This document shows positions 7,920-15,804 of a DNA stretch of 64,000 bases, piece by piece. A program made the translations under genes and the position numbers. The notes beneath the pieces are model-generated. The model was given only the letters and a program-made list of their open reading frames with translations, made no database searches and was not told the origin of the DNA. The stretch is taken from assembly GCA_963838845.1 (NCBI GenBank), contig CAWISR010000003.1, positions 62,001-126,000 on the forward strand. The letters run 5' to 3'. Source of the DNA: CAVRXQ01 sp963838845 (GTDB taxonomy: Bacteria > Actinomycetota > Acidimicrobiia > Acidimicrobiales > Bog-793). Positions within the stretch are counted from its first letter, which is position 1. Every line of letters starts with the position of its first letter.

Positions 7920-8447
7920 ATGAGTGAGCTTGCTGTGGTTTCTGATGCTACTGAACGGCGATACGCCGAGACCGTTGGCGCCCGCCTCCGGGAGGTCCGG
8001 CGTCAGAAGCGCCTGTCACTGCAGGCCGTCGAGGCGAGCTCGCGGGAGGAGTTCAAGGCCTCCGTGCTCGGTGCCTACGAACGGGGCGAGCGGGCGATCT
8101 CCGTCCCGCGCCTCCGGCGCCTGGCGGCGATCTACGAAGTGCCCCTTGACCAGCTACTTCCCGAAGGGGCGGCGGAGCACACCTCCGTGGCCGCCCCGGG
8201 CACCTCGCGCCGCTCGCAGGGTCGCAAGATCCGCATCGACCTCGTACTTCTGAAGCAGCACCCCGGACCCGAGTCCGAAGCGTTGCAGCGGTTCTTGACG
8301 AAGATTCAGCTCGAGCGCCAGGACTTCAACGGCCGGGTGCTCACGATCCGAGAAGAGGACATCCGCGTCATCGGCGCAACCTTCGGGTTGAGCCTCGACG
8401 AGATGATCGGCCGCCTCGGCGAGCTCGGCCTGCTCTATTCGAAGTAA
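7920..8447 (+). CDS. bldD: BldD-family transcriptional regulator (cyclic-di-GMP responsive type)
   Basis: A 175-residue protein with an N-terminal Cro/CI helix-turn-helix (LREVRRQKRLSLQAVE, then VLGAYERGERAISVPRLRRLAAIY). Its C-terminal domain (about residues 103-175) is like that of Streptomyces BldD. That domain carries R133-Q-D135, eight residues, then R144-E-E-D147, an exact match to the RxD-x8-RxxD signature that binds tetrameric c-di-GMP in BldD. BldD is a master repressor of development in Streptomyces; targets here are unknown. The ATG is preceded by a GGGGG ribosome site and a 90-bp leader with two inverted repeats, suggesting regulated and possibly autoregulated expression. Confidence 0.88.
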   Translation: MSELAVVSDATERRYAETVGARLREVRRQKRLSLQAVEASSREEFKASVLGAYERGERAISVPRLRRLAAIYEVPLDQLLPEGAAEHTSVAAPGTSRRSQGRKIRIDLVLLKQHPGPESEALQRFLTKIQLERQDFNGRVLTIREEDIRVIGATFGLSLDEMIGRLGELGLLYSK

Positions 8448-8482
8448 CTCTCTCTGATCGGCGAAATTGAGAAGCTGATCAG

Positions 8483-9580
8483 GTGGGAGGAAAGGTCGAA
8501 GCACCCGAGTTCGGGATCTATGTCCACATCCCGTTCTGCGCGTCGCGCTGTGATTACTGCGCGTTCGTCACCACCGTCGGCAAGCTCGGCCGCGCGGCCG
8601 CCTACGTCGAAGCCGTCGTACGCGACATCGAACGAGTGCGCGGATCAAGTCGGTGGCGAACCCCCTCGACCGTCTACATCGGAGGCGGGACGCCATCGCT
8701 GCTCCCGCTGGGCGGCCTTACCCGCATCCTCGCGACGATCGACGCACCACCAGACGCAGAGGTGACCGTCGAGGTGAACCCGGAGAGCGCGACGCCGAAA
8801 TTTCTCGAAGAGGCGCGCGCAAACCGAGTCAGCCGTGTCTCGATCGGGGCACAGTCCTTCGTCCCCCACGTGCTCGTCGGACTCGGGCGCCACCACGACA
8901 TCGCAACGGTGGCCACGGCGGTGTGCACGATCGGCGAGCTCGCATTCGCGAGCTTCAACATCGACCTCATCTACGGCGCACCGGCAGAGCGCGACGAGGA
9001 CGTGCACACGACGCTGGACGCGCTCTTCGCACTCGAGCCCACGCCGCCACATGTCAGCGCGTACGCGCTCACCGTCGAGGCTGGCACGCCGCTTTTCCGT
9101 GACCCGTCTCGCCACCCCGAGGACGACGTCTGTGCGCGGCGCTACGAGATGATCGACGACCGGCTCGCATCGGCCGGGTACCGCTGGTACGAGATCTCGA
9201 ACTGGTCGAAACCCGGCCACGAGTGCCGGCACAACCTCGCGTGTTGGCGGGGCGGCGAGTACCTCGGCTTCGGTTGCGCGGCACACAGCCACTTCGGCGG
9301 GGAGCGATACGCGAACGTCTCGTCGTTCGAGCGCTACATCGCCCGGATCGACGAAGGCCGCTCCCCAGTCGCGTGGCGCGAGCGACTCGGTGAGGACGAG
9401 CGCACGATCGAGCGGCTCGAGCTTGCACTTCGCACGAACGACGGAGTGCCGAGCTGTGCGCTCTCAGATGACCCCGCCCTCGACGGGCTCGTCACCCGAA
9501 CCCCGCGGCGCGCCGTGCTCACCCGCCGCGGACGGATGCTGGCGAACGAGGTCACGCTGCGCCTCGTCGCGCCGTCGTAG
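8483..9580 (+). CDS. hemW: Radical SAM protein HemW (coproporphyrinogen III oxidase-like; haem chaperone)
   Basis: A 365-residue radical-SAM enzyme. YVHIPFCASRCDYCAF contains the CxxxCxxC cluster motif, and YIGGGTPSLLP and VEVNPES are SAM-binding segments. The C-terminal HemN-type domain includes EISNWSKPGHECRHNLACWRGGEYLGFGCAAHS. HemW proteins transfer haem to membrane respiratory enzymes rather than oxidising coproporphyrinogen, and they lack the fourth N-terminal Cys of HemN, as here. The GTG start lies 36 bp after bldD. The position in a lepA-hrcA-dnaJ neighbourhood is typical. Confidence 0.92.
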   Translation: MGGKVEAPEFGIYVHIPFCASRCDYCAFVTTVGKLGRAAAYVEAVVRDIERVRGSSRWRTPSTVYIGGGTPSLLPLGGLTRILATIDAPPDAEVTVEVNPESATPKFLEEARANRVSRVSIGAQSFVPHVLVGLGRHHDIATVATAVCTIGELAFASFNIDLIYGAPAERDEDVHTTLDALFALEPTPPHVSAYALTVEAGTPLFRDPSRHPEDDVCARRYEMIDDRLASAGYRWYEISNWSKPGHECRHNLACWRGGEYLGFGCAAHSHFGGERYANVSSFERYIARIDEGRSPVAWRERLGEDERTIERLELALRTNDGVPSCALSDDPALDGLVTRTPRRAVLTRRGRMLANEVTLRLVAPS

Positions 9581-9659
9581 TCGAGCGAATGCCTCCTCTG
9601 CGGCATCGACGTTGCGCCGCGCCGAGCGGGCGCGAACACACCGCTGCTACGGTGCGCCG

Positions 9660-10055
9660 ATGCCCGCGCCGTCCGTGCCGGATGCGACGAAGACGATCGA
9701 GACCGGGCCGCGACGGAGCTGTGTTTTCTGCGCCATCGTCGGCGGCACCGCGCCCGCAGAGGTGATCGCGGAGACCGACTCCGTCGTCGCCTTCAGAGAC
9801 ATCGCCCCCGTCGCGCCGACCCACGTGCTCGTTGTCCCGCGGCGCCACATCGACGACGCTGCCTCGCTCACCGCCGCGGACGCGGACGTCATCGCGTCGA
9901 TGTTCACCCTCGCGAAGTCGGTCGCCGATCGTGACGATGTGCTCCGAAGCGGCTACCGGCTCGTCCTGAACGTCGGGCGGCACGCGCAGAATTCGATCCC
10001 CCACCTCCACCTCCACGTCCTCGGCGGTCGCCAGATGATCTGGCCGCCGGGCTGA
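9660..10055 (+). CDS. HIT-family (Hint/HinT-like) nucleotide-binding protein
   Basis: A 131-residue histidine-triad protein: CVFCAIV near the N-terminus, an internal VVPRRHI and the nucleotide-binding triad HLHLHVLGG near the C-terminus. HinT-like enzymes hydrolyse purine phosphoramidates, including AMP-lysine adducts. The ATG at 9660 gives the expected start a few residues before the first Cys pair. It sits 79 bp after hemW and about 75 bp before phoH, in the usual HIT-phoH-ybeY order. Confidence 0.92.
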   Translation: MPAPSVPDATKTIETGPRRSCVFCAIVGGTAPAEVIAETDSVVAFRDIAPVAPTHVLVVPRRHIDDAASLTAADADVIASMFTLAKSVADRDDVLRSGYRLVLNVGRHAQNSIPHLHLHVLGGRQMIWPPG

Positions 10056-10129
10056 GGCTGCGAGGTCGATCGAGGGCACGACAAAGTGCTTGAATAGCGC
10101 ACTTCGCTGATACCCTCGAACCGGTCACG

Positions 10130-11090
10130 GTGTCCACGACGCAGCTCAAAATCCACGTCCCCGGGAATGAGCTCATGGTCGGCCTTCTCGGCGAACGCGA
10201 TGAGCTCCTCCTCTTGGTCGAGCGCGAGTTCGACGACACGACGATCCACGTGCGCGGCAACGAGATCACGATCGACGGCCCGGACGCGCACCGCGTCGGG
10301 CGGATTTTCGACGAGCTGGTCTCGCAGCTCGAATCGGGACACGGCATCGACGCCGCACACGTCGGACGGACGATCGAGATGGTGAAGGCGGACGTCCGGC
10401 CCTCGGAGGTGTTCGCGATCGAGGTCGTCCGAGGTGTCGGTGGCCGGCCGGTGCGACCGATGACGTCCGGCCAGCGCCGCTACGTCGACGCGATCGGCGA
10501 ACTCGACCATCACTTTCGGCATCGGACCCGCCGGAACCGGAAAGTCGTACCTCGCCGTCGCCGCCGCGGTACAGGCCCTGCAGTCAAAGCAAGTGCACCG
10601 GATCATCCTCGCGAGGCCTGCCGTCGAGGCCGGCGAGCGGCTCGGTTTCCTGCCGGGCGACCTGATGGCAAAAGTCGACCCGTACCTGCGCCCGCTGTAC
10701 GACGCGCTCTACGACATGTTGGAGCCCGAGGGCACGCAGCGGCTCCTGGAGCGCGGCACGATCGAGGTGGCGCCGCTCGCCTTCATGCGCGGCCGGACGC
10801 TGAACGCGAGCTTCGTCATCTTGGACGAGGCGCAGAACACGACGCCCGAGCAGATGAAGATGTTCCTCACTCGGATCGGATTCGGGACGAGGGCCGTCGT
10901 CACGGGTGACGTGACCCAGATCGACGTCGCCGGAGGGCGATCCGGTCTCGTCGGGCTCGAAGAGATCCTCGGCACGATCGAAGGGGTCGGCTTCGTCCGC
11001 TTGAACGAGTCTGACGTCGTCCGAAATCGCATCGTGCGCGACATCGTCTCGGCCTACGAACGCGTCGATCGCGGCGACGACCGCCGCTAA
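10130..11090 (+). CDS. PhoH-like ATPase, frame interrupted just before Walker A
   Basis: The N-terminal part (from GTG 10130, TTQLKIHVPGNELMVGLLGERDE) reads in frame 2 as far as SGQRRYVDAIGE near 10500. The ATPase core (TITFGIGPAGTGKSYLAVAAAVQAL, then VILDEAQNTTPEQMKMFLTRIGFGT and TGDVTQID) reads in frame 3 to 11090. Removing one G near 10497 gives DAIANSTITFGIGPAGTGKS, the expected continuation. PhoH proteins are nucleotide-binding, RNA-metabolism-linked ATPases usually encoded directly upstream of ybeY, as here. As written, translation from the normal start would miss the P-loop. Confidence 0.85.
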
Positions 11091-11096
11091 GAATCG

Positions 11097-11609
11097 ATGC
11101 CAGTCGAGGTGTTCATCGCGAACGAGCAGTCCGCGCACAGCGTGGACTGCGACCGCTGGGCGCGGCTCGCGCAAGCCGCGCTGAGCGAAGAGGGCGTCCG
11201 TGGCGACGCGGAGTTGTCGGTACTCTTCGTCGACGCTCAGACGATCGCGGCGTTGAACGAAAGGTTCCTGGGCCGTCAAGGCCCGACCGACGTCTTGGCG
11301 TTCCCGATCGACGAGGACGACGCCCCGATCGGTCGCGCCCCGGACAACGGCGGTTCGGGCCCCGGATGGGAGCCGCCAGAGTCGGGGAGCCTGCCGAGCC
11401 TGATCGGCGACGTCGTCATCTGCCCCGAGGTCGCGTACGGGAACGCCCCCGGTCACGCCGGTAGCTACGACGACGAGGTGGCGTTGCTGCTCGTGCACGG
11501 GATCCTCCACCTGCTCGGCATGAACCACGAGGACGAGAACGAAGCCGCAGAGATGGAGGCGCGCGAACAAGAGCTGCTCGACCAGCTGTACCGCGGGACG
11601 AAACGATGA
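11097..11609 (+). CDS. ybeY: Endoribonuclease YbeY (rRNA maturation factor)
   Basis: A 170-residue metalloprotein with the family zinc motif HGILHLLGMNH near the C-terminus and the upstream NERFLGRQGPTDVLAFP block. YbeY takes part in 16S rRNA 3'-end processing and ribosome quality control. Residues roughly 80-100 are an acidic/Gly-Pro insertion (DEDDAPIGRAPDNGG) also seen in actinobacterial homologues. It starts 6 bp after phoH and overlaps the following gene by 4 bp, so phoH, ybeY, the CNNM gene and era form one operon. Confidence 0.95.
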   Translation: MPVEVFIANEQSAHSVDCDRWARLAQAALSEEGVRGDAELSVLFVDAQTIAALNERFLGRQGPTDVLAFPIDEDDAPIGRAPDNGGSGPGWEPPESGSLPSLIGDVVICPEVAYGNAPGHAGSYDDEVALLLVHGILHLLGMNHEDENEAAEMEAREQELLDQLYRGTKR

Positions 11610-12925
11610 TCTTCGCCGCCTCGTTCGGCGGCGGTGACGGAGCGCTCATCGCCGCGGTGATCGTCCTCATTGCGCTCTCCGCCGCCCTGGCGCTCGCGGA
11701 GACGAGCCTCGTCCGCACGAGCCAGGCGCGCGCCCGTTCCCTGGTCGAGAACAAGCGGCACGGCGCGCGGTCGCTGCTCCGCTTGGTCGAACAGCCCGAA
11801 CGGTTCCTCGCGCCGCTGTTGCTGCTCGTTTTGATCTGCCAGCTCGTCACCGCGACCCTCGTCGGGGTCGAGGCGTCGCGCCTCTTCGGGGCGCTCGGGG
11901 TGGCCATCGCGACGATCTTCGAGGTCGTCGTGATCTTCGTTATCGCCGAAGCGATCCCAAAGCAGTGGGCGGTGCGCCATCCCGACCGGGCGGCGCTGTT
12001 CGCCGCGCCGCTCGTCACCGCCGTGATCCGTTTCCCGCCGATCCGCGCCGTCGCCTCGGCGCTCATCGGACTGTCGCACCTCGTCACGCGCGGACGCGGC
12101 GGCGACGACGAACCGGATGTCACCGAAGACGAACTGCTCGCGATGGCCGACGTCGCCGCCGCCGAGGACGTGATCGAAGACGAAGAGCGCGAGCTCATCT
12201 CTTCGATCATCGACTTCGGCGACACGATCGTGCGCGAGGTGATGGCGCCGCGCCCCGACGTCGTCGCGGTGGAGGCGCACTCCCCCGCCTCCGAGGTCCT
12301 CGAAGTCGCGATGTCGGCCGGGTTGAGCCGAATTCCGGTGTATTCGGGCTCGCTCGATGACGTCGTCGGCATCGCGTACACCCACGACGTCGTGCGCGCC
12401 ATACGTGAGGGCGGCGAGGATCGCCTGGTCTCGACGTTCGCCCGTCCGGCGCACTACGTGCCCGAGACAAAGCGAGTCGCGCCGCTGTTGCGCGAAATGC
12501 AACGCGACCACTTCCACCTCGCCGTCGTCGTCGACGAGTACGGCGGCACGGCGGGAATCGTCACCTTGGAAGACCTCCTCGAAGAACTCGTCGGCGAGAT
12601 CACCGACGAGTTCGACGCCGACGACCCGATGGTCGAACCGCTCGGCGACGGCGCGTACCGCGTCTCGGGCCGGATGGCGATCGACGAGGTGAACGAGTTG
12701 CTCGGCGCGGATCTCCCCGTCGGCGACTGGGACACCGTCGCGGGTCTTTTCCTGCACCTGTCCGGCCACGTTCCCCAAGAGGGCGAATTCGTCGAGGTCG
12801 ACGGGCACACCCTCGTCGCGGAGCGGGTGCAAAGGAGGCGCATCTCCCAGGTGCGCATCGCCCGCACCTCGTCGGCAGCGCAGGGCGACGGGGCAGCGCC
12901 AGACGCCACGGCGACGCTTCGGTGA
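11606..12925 (+). CDS. CNNM/HlyC-CorC-type transporter (DUF21, paired CBS, CorC domain)
   Basis: A 439-residue membrane protein. The N-terminal DUF21 region (about residues 1-170) has four hydrophobic segments and the LALAETSLVRTSQARAR motif. A CBS pair follows (REVMAPRPDVVAVEA, then LSRIPVYSGSLDDVVGI and FHLAVVVDEYGGTAGIVTLEDLLEELVGEI). A C-terminal CorC/HlyC domain (YRVSGRMAIDEVNELLG) comes last. Bacterial relatives (CorC, MpfA) are linked to magnesium efflux; haemolysin is a historical name. It overlaps ybeY and era by 4 bp each. Confidence 0.92.
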   Translation: MIFAASFGGGDGALIAAVIVLIALSAALALAETSLVRTSQARARSLVENKRHGARSLLRLVEQPERFLAPLLLLVLICQLVTATLVGVEASRLFGALGVAIATIFEVVVIFVIAEAIPKQWAVRHPDRAALFAAPLVTAVIRFPPIRAVASALIGLSHLVTRGRGGDDEPDVTEDELLAMADVAAAEDVIEDEERELISSIIDFGDTIVREVMAPRPDVVAVEAHSPASEVLEVAMSAGLSRIPVYSGSLDDVVGIAYTHDVVRAIREGGEDRLVSTFARPAHYVPETKRVAPLLREMQRDHFHLAVVVDEYGGTAGIVTLEDLLEELVGEITDEFDADDPMVEPLGDGAYRVSGRMAIDEVNELLGADLPVGDWDTVAGLFLHLSGHVPQEGEFVEVDGHTLVAERVQRRRISQVRIARTSSAAQGDGAAPDATATLR

Positions 12926-13824
12926 GCGGCCCGGCTCAGGAAGCTCACCGACGACCGACCGAGGGTGACCGAGCGGAGCACCGCTCCGGGTTCATCACCC
13001 TCCTCGGACGCCCGAACGTCGGAAAGTCGACGCTGCTCAATCGGATTCTCGGGAAAAAGGTCTCGATCACGGCGTCGACGCCGAACACCACACGACGCCG
13101 GATCCAGGGGGTGCTGAACCGGCCCGATGCCCAGGCGGTCTTCGTCGACACGCCGGGAATCCACAAACCGAAGACGCAGCTCGGCTCGCGCCTCAACGAA
13201 TCGGCGCGTGCGTCGTTGGACGGCGTCGATGTCGTCTGCCTTGTCGTCGACGCGACGGCACCGATCGGCCCGGGCGACAAACGCATTGCGGCCACGTTGC
13301 CCGCTGACACCTTCGTCGTCGTCAACAAGATCGACGTCGCCGAGCGCTCAGAAACGCTTCAGCAGCTCGCCCGCGCGCAAGGCGAGCTCGGTCTCGCCGA
13401 CGCCGAGTACTTCCCGACCTCCGCGAAGACCGGGCTCGGCGTCACAACACTCGTCGATCACCTCGTCGCGCGCCTGCCGGAGGGACCGCCGTACTTCCCC
13501 AGTGACACGGTGAGCGATGTCCCCGAGGCGTTCTTCGTCGCCGAGCTCGTTCGCGAGCAGCTGTTGAAGACGGTGCGCGATGAGCTCCCGCACTCCATCG
13601 CCTGCGAGGTCACCGAGTGGGACTGGCCCTACATCCGCTGCGAGATCTTCGTCGAACGCCCGAGTCAACGTCCGATCGTCGTCGGCACAAAGGGCCAGGT
13701 CTTGAAGTCCGTCGGTCAGGCGGTTCGCCGCCAGCTTCCCGACGGCACGTACCTCGATCTCCACGTGAGCGTCGAGCCGGATTGGCAGCGACACAAAGAA
13801 CTCATCGACCGACTCGGTTACTGA
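12922..13824 (+). CDS. era: GTPase Era
   Basis: A 300-residue ribosome-assembly GTPase. G1 is GRPNVGKST, the switch region is TTRRRIQGVL, G3 is DTPGIHKPK and G4 is NKID. The C-terminal KH domain contains GTKGQVLKSVGQAVRRQL. Era binds the 3' end of 16S rRNA and works with YbeY, encoded two genes upstream. The GTG start overlaps the preceding stop. The gene ends convergently 63 bp from dinG. Confidence 0.97.
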   Translation: MSGPAQEAHRRPTEGDRAEHRSGFITLLGRPNVGKSTLLNRILGKKVSITASTPNTTRRRIQGVLNRPDAQAVFVDTPGIHKPKTQLGSRLNESARASLDGVDVVCLVVDATAPIGPGDKRIAATLPADTFVVVNKIDVAERSETLQQLARAQGELGLADAEYFPTSAKTGLGVTTLVDHLVARLPEGPPYFPSDTVSDVPEAFFVAELVREQLLKTVRDELPHSIACEVTEWDWPYIRCEIFVERPSQRPIVVGTKGQVLKSVGQAVRRQLPDGTYLDLHVSVEPDWQRHKELIDRLGY

Positions 13825-13887
13825 TCAGCCACCGCCGCTTCGAGCCGCGCGACTTCAGGTCTGAGGGAGGAAAAGCGGGTTCCGGTC

Positions 13888-15804
13888 TCAGGACCGGGCT
13901 TCGTGCGGCAGCGCTCGCAGGAACGCCTCGGCTTCGGCGCGCACCTTCGTCCGGCGCATCGGCGGCAACGCCCGGACGAGCTGCCAGCGGTAGGAGGCAT
14001 TCGCGAGGCGGGGATCCAAGACGGCGACGACACCGCGATCGGCCGCGGTGCGAACCAAGCGACCGGCACCCTGCGCGAGCAGCGATGCCGCTCGAGGAAG
14101 ATCGATCGCGAAGAACGCGTCCTTGCCTGCGCGCTCTCTTCGCGCGGCGATCAACGGATCGTCGGGGCGCGGGAAGGGGATGCGGTCGATGACGACGAGT
14201 GAAAGCGTCGCTCCCGGGACATCGATCCCTTGCCAGAATCCCATCGTCGCGAACAGGCAGGCTGCGAGCTCGCCCGAGAAGCGCTCGACGAGCGCCGCCT
14301 TCGCCAGATCTCCCTGAACGAAGACCGGGTACGAGACACGACGTCGCATCGCATCGGCTGCCCGGCGCATCGCGCCGTGGCTCGTGAACAACGCGAGCGT
14401 GCGACCTCCGGCTGCCTCGATCAGCGCCGCCAACTCGTCATGGATCGCCGCTTCCGCTTGGTCCGAGCGGCGGTCCGGCAGGTGGGCGCCACAGTACAAA
14501 AGGGCGTGGGTCGCGTAATCGAACGGACTGCCGACGTTGAGCTCGTCGATCGAGTCCGGATCCGCTCCGAGGCGGGAACCGACACCCGGCGTGATCGTCG
14601 CGCTCGTCAAGATGACCGTACGCGTCGAGAAGAGCCGCTCGTTGAGCAGCGACGCGACATCGATGGGTGCGACGCGAATTACCCGCCGCCGCGACTCCTC
14701 GATCCACGCGACGTCATCGGTGCTCATCGCGAGGAATCGATCGATGTCGACGCGCAGACGGGTGGACGCGAGTGACGCTCGAATCGCCGGCTGGGCATCG
14801 TTCGATTCGCTCGCGTTCGACTCGCGAGAACCGAGCGCGCCTTCGAGCGCTTCCAAGCGGCCGCGTGTGAGCTCGACAGCACTGCGAAACTCGGGGTCGA
14901 CCGGTTCGACGATTCGTCCTGGGAGCCGTCCCTCGAGCACGATCTCGAGCCGCGTCCCCGCCTCCATGACGGCGTCGACCGCCGCTTCGAGGCTGCGACG
15001 TGCTCGACTGGCTCTGGCGGATCGAGCCATCACCGCGACGGCGCGGATTCGACCGGGGCTGAGCGCGATCCCGAGGCTGTCCGTCACCGTGTCTTCGAGC
15101 GCGTGCGCCTCGTCGATGACGAGCACATCGTGCTCGGGGAGGACCGCCCCGAACGCGGCGAGGTCGGCGCCGAGCAGGTGATGGTTCACGGCAATCACGT
15201 CTGCCGACGCGGCTCGCGCTCGAGCGAGCTCGGCGAAACAGAACGCGCCCGACGGGCAGCGATGGACCCCGGGGCACTCCTCGGCGCTGACGCTGTACGA
15301 CCCCCAGACCACCGGATCCGGCTCGTCGTCGAGTTCGGCACGATCGCCCGTCTCGGTTCGAGACGCCCAGGTGACAATCTCCTTCGCCGCCGCGGCGCGC
15401 TTCGATGACCCCTCATCGGCTGCGAATTCGCCTTGCTCGCCCCTCTCGGCGGACTCGAGGAGTCGCTGCCGGCAGAGGTAGTTCGAGCGACCCTTCAACA
15501 CCGCGAACGAGAACCGCCGTACCCCGTTCTGGGCCGCCGGAACGTCTTTCGCCGCGAGCTGGTCCTGGAGCGCTTTCGTCGCCGTCGCGATCACGACCTT
15601 GCGACCAGAAAGCACCGCCGGCACGAGGTAGGCGAGCGATTTTCCGGTGCCCGTCCCGGCTGAGACGGCGAGGTGACGTCGGGACTCGATCGCGCCCGCG
15701 ACCGCTCCGGCCATCTTCGCCTGCCCGGGCCGCGATTCGCCGCCCCCGAACAGCCCGCTCGTTACGTGTTCGAGAACGTCTTCGACGGATTCGCTTCGGA
15801 TCAT
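13888..15804 (-). CDS. dinG: DinG-like ATP-dependent DNA helicase (XPD-type, Fe-S)
   Basis: A 638-residue superfamily 2 helicase. Walker A is SAGTGTGKSLAYLVPA, motif Ia is VVIATATKALQDQL, Walker B is DEAHALEDT and motif VI is QGAGRLVRTAADRG. Four cysteines fit an Fe-S cluster as in DinG/XPD: one in NYLCRQRLLE and three in ECPGVHRCPSGAFC. DinG unwinds forked, D-loop or R-loop substrates. The stop overlaps the start region of the AddA-like gene upstream, so the three minus-strand repair genes form one transcript. Confidence 0.9.
   Translation of the reverse strand: MIRSESVEDVLEHVTSGLFGGGESRPGQAKMAGAVAGAIESRRHLAVSAGTGTGKSLAYLVPAVLSGRKVVIATATKALQDQLAAKDVPAAQNGVRRFSFAVLKGRSNYLCRQRLLESAERGEQGEFAADEGSSKRAAAAKEIVTWASRTETGDRAELDDEPDPVVWGSYSVSAEECPGVHRCPSGAFCFAELARARAASADVIAVNHHLLGADLAAFGAVLPEHDVLVIDEAHALEDTVTDSLGIALSPGRIRAVAVMARSARASRARRSLEAAVDAVMEAGTRLEIVLEGRLPGRIVEPVDPEFRSAVELTRGRLEALEGALGSRESNASESNDAQPAIRASLASTRLRVDIDRFLAMSTDDVAWIEESRRRVIRVAPIDVASLLNERLFSTRTVILTSATITPGVGSRLGADPDSIDELNVGSPFDYATHALLYCGAHLPDRRSDQAEAAIHDELAALIEAAGGRTLALFTSHGAMRRAADAMRRRVSYPVFVQGDLAKAALVERFSGELAACLFATMGFWQGIDVPGATLSLVVIDRIPFPRPDDPLIAARRERAGKDAFFAIDLPRAASLLAQGAGRLVRTAADRGVVAVLDPRLANASYRWQLVRALPPMRRTKVRAEAEAFLRALPHEARS

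Noticed and set aside
13870..13900. Terminator between convergent era and dinG
   Set aside because: CCGGTC-N4-GACCGG is only 6 bp, overlaps the end of dinG and has no T-run.
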